Assembly: GCA_023441125.1 (NCBI GenBank)
Contig: JAEZQV010000246.1
Span: 1-10,432, forward strand
Direction of reading: 5' to 3'
From: Bacillota bacterium
GTDB lineage: Bacteria; Bacillota_C; Negativicutes; Sporomusales; Sporomusaceae
Length of the DNA: 10,432 bases
The position numbers were made by a program, and so were the translations under genes. Every line of letters starts with the position of its first letter. Positions within the stretch are counted from its first letter, which is position 1. Positions 1 to 6,609 of the stretch are shown here, one piece after another. The notes below the pieces were generated by a model. The model was not told the DNA's origin. It saw only the letters and a list, made by a program, of their open reading frames with translations, and did no database searches.

Positions 1-460
1 ATACAGGATAGGGCATGGTATCGCCAAGTGTGGCGCGGTAGCCGGCTGACCACCCTTCGTAGCCCGGAACTTTGGCAGGCTCCGGCGCGTAAGCGGCAAG
101 CAGTTTATCGCCCTCTTTTGCCAGCAGTGCTTTGTGGAGCAGGGTTATTTTCATTTTGGCGCTTAGTGCGGGCGTTAGCGGCGCATCGGCCATGGCCCAT
201 AGTTCCTGGGGATTATTTGTTATATAGAGCTGTACGGCGTGCAGGATTTGGCCATCATCGACAGTTAGGCTGTAGTGGGGAATTTTGCTGTCAGGCAGCA
301 GCGAGATTTGCACTGCGGCCGGCAGGATCACCCTGCCTGTACCTGGCAGGTCGGCAGGTTTAAACTTGATTGGCGCGGCGCTTCCTTTCAGGGGGAGACT
401 CATGGTGAGGATGGTCAGAACACAATAGAGGGCAAGCTTTACAATCTGTTTGTACGGCAA
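1..460 (-). CDS. Secreted protein of unknown function (5' part, runs off left edge)
   Basis: An open frame of 153 codons reads leftward from 460 and leaves the window without a stop. I chose the in-frame TTG at 460-458 because an AGGAAGTGAG purine stretch (474-465) sits four bases upstream. The in-frame GTG at 469 falls inside that stretch, and the ATG at 403 would remove the export signal. The N-terminus MPYKQIVKLALYCVLTILTM has lysines followed by a hydrophobic stretch, and a plausible signal-peptidase site follows near SLPLKGSA (residues 21-28). The mature part is soluble-looking, with alternating hydrophobic strands (for example VILPAAVQISLL) and an ELWAMADAPLTPAL segment. I do not recognise the family. 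It is divergent from the glycosyltransferase operon across a 383-base gap. Codon use and composition read as real coding sequence; the plus-strand frames here are shadows. Confidence 0.72.
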   Translation of the reverse strand, partial: MPYKQIVKLALYCVLTILTMSLPLKGSAAPIKFKPADLPGTGRVILPAAVQISLLPDSKIPHYSLTVDDGQILHAVQLYITNNPQELWAMADAPLTPALSAKMKITLLHKALLAKEGDKLLAAYAPEPAKVPGYEGWSAGYRATLGDTMPYPV

Positions 461-585
461 AAGGCTCACTTCCTATGGAAAATATTTACAAGGAAAAATT
501 TCTTTAGCGGCTGAGAAATCCGCTCCTGCCAGTAAACAAGCAGGGTCAGCCGGTTGTGTCAGCATGGTATACCTGGATGTACATA

Positions 586-614
586 TTGTATTTCCTATAT
601 TTTATTAGTATAAT
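586..614 (+). promoter_or_regulatory. Sigma-70/SigA-type promoter candidate for the gpgS-clc-mbl operon
   Basis: A perfect TATAAT (609-614) lies exactly 17 bases after TTGTAT (586-591), which matches the first three bases of the -35 consensus. Transcription would start near 621, about 220 bases before the gpgS start codon. The surrounding DNA is very AT-rich, so chance matches are possible; the ideal spacing is the main support. Confidence 0.45.
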
Positions 615-681
615 AACATATACAAGCAACTTAAGTATATATGGAAGTTGTTTGTAAATTAAAAAATATATAGAGACTTAC

Positions 682-720
682 AAAAAAACAGGTGGAGTCT
701 GCAGCATTAGACTTCACCTG
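682..720 (-). terminator. Leftward-reading intrinsic terminator with no obvious upstream gene
   Basis: The arms CAGGTGGAGTCT (689-700) and AGACTTCACCTG (709-720) pair over 12 positions with one G-T pair and an 8-base loop. Read on the minus strand, the stem is followed directly by a run of seven T (the A run at 682-688). That is the classic intrinsic terminator layout for transcription going left. On the plus strand it is followed by CCTTATTC, a poor T tract. No minus-strand gene is evident to its right, so it may stop antisense transcription from inside gpgS or end a small RNA. Confidence 0.6.
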
Positions 721-843
721 CCTTATTCAGCATAGATGAATAGCTTCATTGTTTGGACTGATTACCGGTGAGTTGAGTAAGCAAGGCTAGGTCAGGCTCA
801 ACAGGCAAGGATTTGCAAAAATACATAAGCAATGGAGGTAACT

Positions 844-2280
844 ATGAGTAAGAATAAGCATACTAACTGGCCGTTTGTCGGTCCGATTGACGAGACGTCT
901 GTTGATTTTTTTGCAGCAAACTTTGAAAACCTGCAAGAAAACAGTATGCAAAGCGATGGCATCATGGTAATCACCGACGGCTGGCAGCAGGGCGAGGCAG
1001 CGGCTATTCTGCGGGGCGGCGTTAATGCCAGGGCCGTTTTGGATGTTTTGGCGGCGGCGGGTCTGAAACATTTAAAGATTTTTCATTTGGAAGAACGGCT
1101 GCCGGAATTGGAAGAGGTTTTTCTCTCTTCCGTGGTAGGTCCGGCGAATGCCCTGTTCGACAGTGTGTCGGTAGAGTGGCGGCGGGACGCATCGGTGGCG
1201 GAATTGGTCCAAGCCATCGGCCATGAATTTAGGATGCTGTTTTTTGGCGCGCCCCTGGCTTTTTCCGAACTGCAGCCTTTCTACCGGAAAGTCAAAGAGC
1301 ATTATACCGGCAGCATTACCATTGTCCGCGGCCCGCATATCGAAATGGACTATGATGAAAGCGACGAGATATACCGGTGGGGGCGGCAGCGGACCTATGA
1401 TGCCGGCGATTTTTCGCTGTCTGTCGTATTGCGCAGTTATAAGAAGAAATTGAATAAAAGGGTCGCCGTCTTATTGCCCAGCCTAAATGAGGAAAAGACG
1501 GTCGGCAATGTCATTAAGACGGCCCTGGAAGTAAAGGAAGCCGGGCTGATTGACGAAGTAATCCTGATTGATTCGGCCTCGGTTGACGGTACTGTTGAGA
1601 TTGCCAAATCCTTTGGCATCCCTGTGTTTGTGCATCAGGAGATCCGGCCCGAGCTTGGCAGTTATCGCGGCAAAGGCGAAGCCATGTTTAAAAGTGCGTT
1701 TGTTACCGATGCCGATATTCTGACCTGGGTGGACACCGATATTGAAAGCATTACGCCGCGCTTTTTCTACGGTTTGCTGGGACCGCTGTTGACCAACTCG
1801 GCGATCCGGTTTTCAAAAGGCTATTATGCCAGACCGGTCAAGGTGGAAACGTCGGGGGTTGAACTGGGCGGCGGGCGGGTGACGGAAATTTTGGCCCGCC
1901 CGTGGATTAATACTTTTATGCCCCAGCTATCCGGCTATATCCAGCCTTTGGCCGGGACGGTCGCCATCTATCGCGACGATTTTCAAAAAATGCGCATACC
2001 GGTTAACTATGGCGTCGAAATGGCGATGCTGCTGCAGGAAGTGGCGATGGCCGGACTGTGGGCTACCTGCCAGGTAAATCTCGGTACCGTGCTTCACCGT
2101 TCCAAGGATGTAATCGGTCTGAGTGAAATGGCTTTTCAAATTCTGCAGGTCCTGGCCGAGATGGGACCCTATGGCGCCGCCGGCCAGAGCAGTGAAATTC
2201 TGCGGCGGGTGTACTCCGCCCAGCGGCAATTTGAAATCCGCAGCCGGCGGTTTAAGGTTATCTGGCGGGAATATCAGTAA
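844..2280 (+). CDS. gpgS: GpgS-family glycosyltransferase (glucosyl-3-phosphoglycerate synthase-like) with extra N-terminal domain
   Basis: 478 residues. The start is the ATG at 844, five bases after a GGAGG (834-838); an in-frame ATG at 832 lies before that site and is rejected. From about residue 205 the protein is a GT-A glycosyltransferase of the GT81/GpgS type. It has VAVLLPSLNEEKTVG (N215-E217), a DEVILIDSASVDGT strand, GKGEAMFKSA, the metal-binding DTD at 297-299, the acceptor-side RVTEILARP and SGYIQPLAG blocks, YGVEMAMLL, and QVNLGTVLHRS with H418 as the expected second metal ligand. GpgS transfers glucose from an NDP-sugar to 3-phosphoglycerate, the first step to the compatible solute glucosylglycerate. 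Known GpgS proteins begin near residue 200 here; the preceding segment (1-200) is an unassigned soluble domain. The exact donor and acceptor are inferred from family motifs only. It is likely the first gene of an operon with the ClC gene. Confidence 0.82.
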   Translation: MSKNKHTNWPFVGPIDETSVDFFAANFENLQENSMQSDGIMVITDGWQQGEAAAILRGGVNARAVLDVLAAAGLKHLKIFHLEERLPELEEVFLSSVVGPANALFDSVSVEWRRDASVAELVQAIGHEFRMLFFGAPLAFSELQPFYRKVKEHYTGSITIVRGPHIEMDYDESDEIYRWGRQRTYDAGDFSLSVVLRSYKKKLNKRVAVLLPSLNEEKTVGNVIKTALEVKEAGLIDEVILIDSASVDGTVEIAKSFGIPVFVHQEIRPELGSYRGKGEAMFKSAFVTDADILTWVDTDIESITPRFFYGLLGPLLTNSAIRFSKGYYARPVKVETSGVELGGGRVTEILARPWINTFMPQLSGYIQPLAGTVAIYRDDFQKMRIPVNYGVEMAMLLQEVAMAGLWATCQVNLGTVLHRSKDVIGLSEMAFQILQVLAEMGPYGAAGQSSEILRRVYSAQRQFEIRSRRFKVIWREYQ

Positions 2281-2323
2281 AGGGACAGTAAAATAGAAAT
2301 ATATCAGAATCCAGGTGAGCTTC

Positions 2324-3676
2324 ATGAAGTACAGTACAGCCGAGCACATTACCATTATTATCAGTATGACGAAATGGATTGTTTATTCATCCGTTGTCGG
2401 CGTGCTGGTAGGGATTAGCACAACAATCTTTCTAAAAACGCTTGGGTGGGGAACCGGCTTAATCCAGCAGGCGCCCCATCCTTTGCTCCTGCTCCCGCTT
2501 AGCCTGGTAATAACCCAATGGTTAGTGAACCGCTTTGCCGCGGATGCAAAAGGCCATGGCACTGAAAAAGTTATCGAAGCCGTGCATACGCGAATGGGAA
2601 AAATCGCTCTGTCCGTGGTCCCGGTTAAGTTGTTAGGCACAGTTCTTACGATAGCCAGCGGCGGCTCGGCCGGTAAAGAAGGACCGTGCGCCCAGATCGG
2701 GGCCGGGTTAGCATCCGCCTTCGCCGATGTGATGAAAATCAATGACCAGGACCGGCAAAAGCTGGTGATTTGCGGGATCAGCGCCGGTTTCGCGAGCGTT
2801 TTCGGGACGCCGATCGCCGGGGCTATCTTTGGTGTGGAAGTACTGTTTTTAGGTCAGCTGCTCTATGAGGTGCTGCTGCCGGCTTTTGTCTCCGGCATGG
2901 TCAGCTATCATGTTTCGGATATTCTGGGAAATCAGTACTTTCACAGCAATTTACAAATTATGCCGTTTGCGGATACTATCATGCTGCCGCATGCCTTCCT
3001 ACTGGGTATAATCTGCGGGTTGGCCGCCTTACTGCTCATTAAGCTGCTTGATTACGTCGATGAGCTTTTTGCCCGCCTGGATGATTATACATATTTCAAA
3101 CCTTTCGCCGGCGGTGTCATATTGTGCGGAATAGGCGCCTTGGTTTCCGTTCAGTATCTGGGGCTTGGCGCAGAGACCATGGAAGCAGGTCTTACCGGTC
3201 AGGCGCTCCCTGTTGGCGCGGCATTCTGGAAAGCGCTTGCGACGGCGATCACGTTAGGGTGCGGCGGCAGCGGCGGCATTTTAACGCCGATATTTTTTAT
3301 TGGCACTTCGGTTGGAAATCTGTTCGGCATGATCGTTGCTCCGGCCAATCTGGCCGTTTATTCAGCCATCGGTCTAGTCGCGACTTTGTCGGCAGCAGCC
3401 AACACGCCCCTTTCCGCCGCCATTATGGCTGTTGAACTATTTGGTTCACAGATTGCTCCCTATGCGGCAATCAGTTGTGTTGTCAGTTATGTTTTCGTTG
3501 GTCACAACAGTGTGTATCCAAGTCAAATCCTTATAGCCAGAAAAAGCGCTTCCTTAGCCGTGGATACAGGTAAAATGCTGGCCCAGGCCAAGCCTGTTCG
3601 CATGTATCCGCGGAAAGGCTCCACTTTCCGCCGTTTGGTGCTCTGGCTATGGCGGAAGCGCAAGGGCCGGTCATAG
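2324..3676 (+). CDS. ClC-family chloride channel/transporter, no CBS domains
   Basis: 450 residues, an integral membrane protein of the inner membrane. The ATG at 2324 has AGGTGAG (2313-2319) just upstream; a GTG at 2315 falls inside that site. The ClC signature motifs are in order: GHGTEKVIEAV near residue 75, GSAGKEGP with the gating glutamate E119, GVEV at 170-173, and GCGGSGGILTPIFFIG from about 313. There are many hydrophobic helices and a short basic tail (WRKRKGRS) with no CBS pair, as in short bacterial members. At the place where H+/Cl- exchangers carry the inner proton glutamate (the second E of the IEE/LEE motif), this protein has V173, as chloride channels do. That alignment is by eye. 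The gene starts 43 bases after the glycosyltransferase and ends 34 bases before the hydrolase gene, so co-transcription is likely. The role could be chloride or other halide movement in osmotic or acid balance. Confidence 0.9.
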   Translation: MKYSTAEHITIIISMTKWIVYSSVVGVLVGISTTIFLKTLGWGTGLIQQAPHPLLLLPLSLVITQWLVNRFAADAKGHGTEKVIEAVHTRMGKIALSVVPVKLLGTVLTIASGGSAGKEGPCAQIGAGLASAFADVMKINDQDRQKLVICGISAGFASVFGTPIAGAIFGVEVLFLGQLLYEVLLPAFVSGMVSYHVSDILGNQYFHSNLQIMPFADTIMLPHAFLLGIICGLAALLLIKLLDYVDELFARLDDYTYFKPFAGGVILCGIGALVSVQYLGLGAETMEAGLTGQALPVGAAFWKALATAITLGCGGSGGILTPIFFIGTSVGNLFGMIVAPANLAVYSAIGLVATLSAAANTPLSAAIMAVELFGSQIAPYAAISCVVSYVFVGHNSVYPSQILIARKSASLAVDTGKMLAQAKPVRMYPRKGSTFRRLVLWLWRKRKGRS

Positions 3677-3710
3677 AGTCGGCTGAAAGTATACACAGGA
3701 GGTTATCAAG

Positions 3711-4547
3711 ATGAAAGTAACGGTAGTTGTCGATAATTCAGTCCCCATCAGCGCCCCAAAGCCGTTTCAGGGGGAGCATGGTCTATCCCTGCTGCTGGAA
3801 TTAGACGTATATAAACTGCTGCTGGATGCGGGTCAGTCAGCCGCCGTCGTCCATAATCTGAGCCTGCTCGGGCTGCATCCGCTGCAACTGGATGCCATTG
3901 CAATCAGTCACGGGCATTACGACCATACCGGCGGTTTGCCGCACCTTCTCCGGCACCGGTGTAAGCCGATACCGGTCTATGGCCATCGTCTGATTTTTGG
4001 CAAACGGTATTCAGTTTCCGGCAGCGAGCACAAGTATGTAGGCATTCCTTTCGAGAAAGAAGACGGTACTTGCCTGGGAGCCGACTGGCATTTAACCGAT
4101 AAACCGTTTGAAATAGTTCCCCGGCTTTGGTTTAGCGGCAGTATGCCCCGGACAACAGCCTTCGAACAGGGCGATGACAAGCTGGTTGTTTGTGATGAAG
4201 CCGGCTGTTACTGTCAGGACAGTATTCCTGATGATACCGCTCTGTACTATGCAAGTGACAAAGGCCTGGTGGTTATCAGCGGCTGCAGCCATTCCGGATT
4301 AGTCAACACGGTGCAGCAAGGCCTGGCAATAACCGGGCAGACCCGGCTGGCCGGCTGGATTGGCGGCACCCATTTAGGCCCGGTTTTACCTGCCCAGCAG
4401 GCAACCACGCTGGCAACGCTGGCACAATATTCGCCGGATTTTGTCGCGGCCAACCATTGCACCGGCTTTGCCATGATGGCGGCCTTGCAAGACTGTTTCG
4501 GCCCTAAATTTATCCATGCCGCTGTTGGGACGGTTATTGAATTCTAA
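3711..4547 (+). CDS. Metallo-beta-lactamase-fold hydrolase (COG1237 / MJ0301 type)
   Basis: 278 residues, cytoplasmic, with no signal peptide. AGGAGG lies eight bases before the ATG. It opens with a KVTVVVDNS strand, then GLSLLLELDVYKLLLDAGQ. The metal-binding HxHxDH motif follows (H67, H69, D71, H72 in SHGHYDHTGG). Further histidine ligands come from SGCSHSGLVN (H194) and AANHCTG (H249). This layout and the CSHSG and NHCTG blocks are typical of COG1237, whose members are often labelled dihydropterin-ribofuranosylaminobenzene 5'-phosphate synthase after the methanogen pathway. That name is unlikely to describe the role in a bacterium, and the substrate is unknown. It is cysteine-rich in the middle (VVCDEAGCYCQDS, near residues 159-171), which could bind metal or form disulfides. 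It is probably the last gene of the gpgS-clc-mbl unit. Confidence 0.88.
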   Translation: MKVTVVVDNSVPISAPKPFQGEHGLSLLLELDVYKLLLDAGQSAAVVHNLSLLGLHPLQLDAIAISHGHYDHTGGLPHLLRHRCKPIPVYGHRLIFGKRYSVSGSEHKYVGIPFEKEDGTCLGADWHLTDKPFEIVPRLWFSGSMPRTTAFEQGDDKLVVCDEAGCYCQDSIPDDTALYYASDKGLVVISGCSHSGLVNTVQQGLAITGQTRLAGWIGGTHLGPVLPAQQATTLATLAQYSPDFVAANHCTGFAMMAALQDCFGPKFIHAAVGTVIEF

Positions 4548-4591
4548 CAGGTACCAAAAGACAAGGCCATTCACTAAACCGGTCCTAATGT

Positions 4592-4655
4592 AAGTAAACC
4601 GGCAGTCAAGACCCGCTTACAGCATCCGCTTAGGCGGGTTTACTTGTCGCCGGTT
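4592..4655 (+). terminator. Overlapping inverted repeats after the hydrolase gene; terminator or attenuator candidate
   Basis: Several perfect pairings compete here. AAGTAAACC (4592-4600) pairs with GGTTTACTT (4637-4645). AACCGGC (4597-4603) pairs with GCCGGTT (4649-4655). ACCCGC (4611-4616) pairs with GCGGGT (4634-4639). A tight CCGC-TTAG-GCGG hairpin sits at 4626-4637. The first pairing excludes the second and third. The T tract is weak (TTTACTT), so termination of the upstream operon is plausible but not certain. A TAAACCGG repeat occurs at 4575 and 4595. Confidence 0.45.
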
Positions 4656-4661
4656 AGAAAG

Positions 4662-4706
4662 ATGTAAGAAATATGTCAGTCTTCTGTCAGAATTATTGCT
4701 TATAAT
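4662..4706 (+). promoter_or_regulatory. Three tandem 11-bp repeats plus -10 box: OmpR/PhoB-type operator and promoter of hcp
   Basis: Three head-to-tail 11-bp units run without a break: ATGTAAGAAAT (4662-4672), ATGTCAGTCTT (4673-4683) and CTGTCAGAATT (4684-4694). Each begins with a (A/C)TGT(A/C)AG core followed by four AT-biased bases. A perfect TATAAT is at 4701-4706, ten bases after the third core. There is no good -35 hexamer at the normal distance, as expected for an activator-dependent promoter. The layout matches E. coli Pho boxes (CTGTCAT cores, 11-bp period, 10 bases before the -10). The regulator could be another OmpR-family response regulator. Confidence 0.55.
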
Positions 4707-4786
4707 CAAATTAGGACTGAGTTTAAGCAGGCGGGTACGCAATTTTACCCGGATTCTAATTCTGTAAGAAATGGGGAGGGGATTGC

Positions 4787-6349
4787 ATGGCCATGTTTTG
4801 TTTTCAATGCGAGCAAACCGCAGGTGGCAAAGGCTGTACAAAAATAGGCGTCTGTGGCAAGCAGCCGGAGGTAGCCAACAGTCACGATGCGCTTACCTGT
4901 GCGTTAATCGGCCTGGCCAGAGCGGCGAAGGGCCGAAGCGCCGGCAAAAAAGCGGATGAACTGGTGCGCCAGGGGCTGTTTACCACGGTCACCAATGTTT
5001 GTTTTGACAAGGAGCGGGTACAGGCCTTAATTGACCAAATCCATACGGAGAAGAACAAACTGAACGCAGCTGCGGCAGATTTTGCGCCGGGTGAGTTATG
5101 GACCGGCGACACCGATATCGTATCGCTCCGCTCCACGCTGCTATTGGGAATGCGCGGTATGGCCGCCTACGCCGAACATGCTGCGGTTTTAGGCAAAGAA
5201 AACCCGGAAGTGACCGCCTGGTTTTATAAAGGGTTAGAGGCGCTGGGCCAGGAACATACGGCGGAAGAATGGCTTGGCCTTTTAATGGAGTTTGGCAAGA
5301 CCAATCTGGCCTGTATGGCGCTGCTGGACGAAGCCAACACTTCCGCCTACGGCCAGCCCAAACCCGCCAAAGTGACTTTGAAGGTGGAAAAAGGACCGTT
5401 CATCGTTATTACCGGCCATGATCTCCTGGACTTAAAGCAGCTGCTTGAACAGACGGAAGGCAAAGGGATTAATGTCTATACCCATGGGGAGATGCTGCCG
5501 GCCCATGGCTATCCTGAGCTTGCCAAATATCCGCACCTGAAAGGCAATTTTGGCACAGCCTGGCAGAATCAGCAGAAAGAGTTCGATAACCTTCCGGCGC
5601 CGGTCTTGTTTACCACCAACTGTCTGATGGTGCCGAAGAGCTCCTACAGTGACCGGTTATTTACCACTTCCGTTGTCGGTTTCCCGGGTGTCCGGCATAT
5701 TCCCGGCGAAAACCACCGCAAGGATTTTTCCGCCATTATCGATAAAGCGCTGGAACTGGGCGGCTGGCCGGAAGACAGGGAGTTTACCGGCATTAACGGC
5801 GGGAAGGAAGTAATGACCGGTTTTGCCCGCGGCACGGTTATGAGTGTGGCCGGCACCGTCATCGACGCGGTAAAGGCCGGCGCGATCAAGCATTTCTTCT
5901 TAGTCGGCGGCTGTGACGGGGCCAAACCGGGCCGCAACTACTATACCGATTTCGTCAAACAGGCGCCGCAGAATACCGTTATCTTAACCTTGGCCTGCGG
6001 CAAGTACCGGTTTAATGACCTTGCGATCGGCGAGATCGGCGGTTTGCCGCGCATTATGGATATGGGACAGTGCAACGACGCGTATTCGGCGATCCAGGTG
6101 GCTGTCGCCCTGGCCGATGCGTTCGAATGCGGGGTAAATGAGCTGCCGCTTACGCTGGTTCTGTCCTGGTATGAGCAAAAGGCGGTATGCATCCTGCTTA
6201 CGCTGTTGGCGCTCGGTATCAGAAACATCTACATTGGCCCGTCGCTGCCGGCCTTCCTGTCACCTAATGTACTCAACATTCTGGTGGAGAAATTTAATCT
6301 GCACCCGATTACTACGCCGGAAAACGATCTTCAAACCATTTTAAAATAA
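4787..6349 (+). CDS. hcp: Hybrid-cluster protein / hydroxylamine reductase (class I)
   Basis: 520 residues, cytoplasmic. A GGGGAGGGG site (4773-4781) lies five bases before the ATG. The N-terminal cysteines C5, C8, C17 and C23 (CX2CX8CX5C) bind the cubane cluster, in the spacing of class I (Desulfovibrio-type) proteins. All eight hybrid-cluster ligands can be seen: H211 (GHDL), E235 (THGEMLP), C279 (TTNC), C376 (GGCDG, the persulfide cysteine), C404 (LACGKY), C429 (MGQCND), E463 and K465 (WYEQK). Their spacing follows that of the D. vulgaris protein closely. Hcp reduces hydroxylamine in vitro. In cells it is tied to nitric oxide detoxification and, in E. coli, to protein S-nitrosylation. No Hcr-type reductase gene is adjacent, so electrons would come from another donor. 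It has its own promoter region and a terminator, so it appears to be a single-gene unit. Confidence 0.97.
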   Translation: MAMFCFQCEQTAGGKGCTKIGVCGKQPEVANSHDALTCALIGLARAAKGRSAGKKADELVRQGLFTTVTNVCFDKERVQALIDQIHTEKNKLNAAAADFAPGELWTGDTDIVSLRSTLLLGMRGMAAYAEHAAVLGKENPEVTAWFYKGLEALGQEHTAEEWLGLLMEFGKTNLACMALLDEANTSAYGQPKPAKVTLKVEKGPFIVITGHDLLDLKQLLEQTEGKGINVYTHGEMLPAHGYPELAKYPHLKGNFGTAWQNQQKEFDNLPAPVLFTTNCLMVPKSSYSDRLFTTSVVGFPGVRHIPGENHRKDFSAIIDKALELGGWPEDREFTGINGGKEVMTGFARGTVMSVAGTVIDAVKAGAIKHFFLVGGCDGAKPGRNYYTDFVKQAPQNTVILTLACGKYRFNDLAIGEIGGLPRIMDMGQCNDAYSAIQVAVALADAFECGVNELPLTLVLSWYEQKAVCILLTLLALGIRNIYIGPSLPAFLSPNVLNILVEKFNLHPITTPENDLQTILK

Positions 6350-6362
6350 GAGCTTAGGCCAG

Positions 6363-6398
6363 AAACCGGCTTGCAGGCTGCTGCCAGCCGGTTTTTTT
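6363..6398 (+). terminator. Intrinsic terminator of hcp
   Basis: AAACCGGCT (6363-6371) pairs with AGCCGGTTT (6386-6394) around a 14-base loop, and the stem runs into seven T (6392-6398). It lies 14 bases after the hcp stop codon. Confidence 0.88.
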
Positions 6399-6428
6399 CC
6401 GCAGCTTTCCCCGGCGGAGACCACGGGC

Positions 6429-6584
6429 ATGGCAGCGACAGCGGCCGGCAGCCTTGCAGAACAATACAGGGGGACAGGGACGGCGTTTGGCAATTGCTTA
6501 GCGGCAGTGGCAACACCATTGTCGGGAAATATTGCCGGGCATCTTGGCAGGAGCTGGTTGTTATCTGGCGAATACTGGCAATAA
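6429..6584 (+). CDS. Possible small protein of 51 residues
   Basis: An ATG at 6429 opens a 51-codon frame ending in TAA at 6584. A purine-rich GGCGGAG (6413-6419) lies nine bases upstream, and the next gene's ribosome site follows within 10 bases of the stop. The product starts MAATAAGSLAEQYRG and is rich in Ala and Gly, with no membrane segment, cysteine motif or family I recognise. The frame stays open upstream back into the hcp terminator. Composition alone cannot separate a real small gene from chance in this GC-rich gap, so this is a weak call. Confidence 0.25.
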   Translation: MAATAAGSLAEQYRGTGTAFGNCLAAVATPLSGNIAGHLGRSWLLSGEYWQ

Positions 6585-6609
6585 CGATATAATAGGAGGG
6601 ACAGCGATT

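Larger units (their letters stand above)
461..843. other. Divergent AT-rich intergenic region
   Basis: This stretch of 383 bases lies between the leftward secreted-protein gene and the rightward gpgS-like gene. I see no convincing gene in it. Its middle (about 560-690) is strongly AT-rich. It holds a rightward promoter candidate (586-614), a 7-bp dyad TTTGTAA/TTACAAA (651-657 and 678-684), a strong hairpin (689-720) and a small hairpin near 506-524. If the promoter is right, the gpgS mRNA has a leader of roughly 220 bases. I could not match that leader to a known riboswitch. Confidence 0.6.

Noticed and set aside
832..843. ATG at 832 as start of the glycosyltransferase
   Set aside because: It precedes the GGAGG site at 834-838, which is ideally placed for the ATG at 844.
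787..1071. Minus-strand 94-codon frame antisense to gpgS, ending near the leftward terminator
   Set aside because: It lacks a convincing ribosome site and family features and overlaps well-supported coding sequence; treated as a shadow despite the terminator's position.
4655..4690. NsrR, Rex or HcpR site before hcp
   Set aside because: AAGATG at 4659 has no proper inverted partner, and neither a TTGTTAA-type nor a GTTAC-type dyad is present.
4771..4959. Plus-strand 62-codon frame overlapping the start of hcp
   Set aside because: It is another reading frame of hcp with no own ribosome site; the hcp frame has all its cluster ligands.
6471..6485. GGGGACAGGGACGG string resembling REP elements linked to RAYT transposases
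   Set aside because: There is only one short copy, with no flanking inverted partner or second copy in the window.
6588..6593. TATAAT as a -10 box for the exported-protein gene
   Set aside because: It directly abuts the ribosome binding site (6594-6600), so a transcript would start after that site, and there is no -35 at the right distance.
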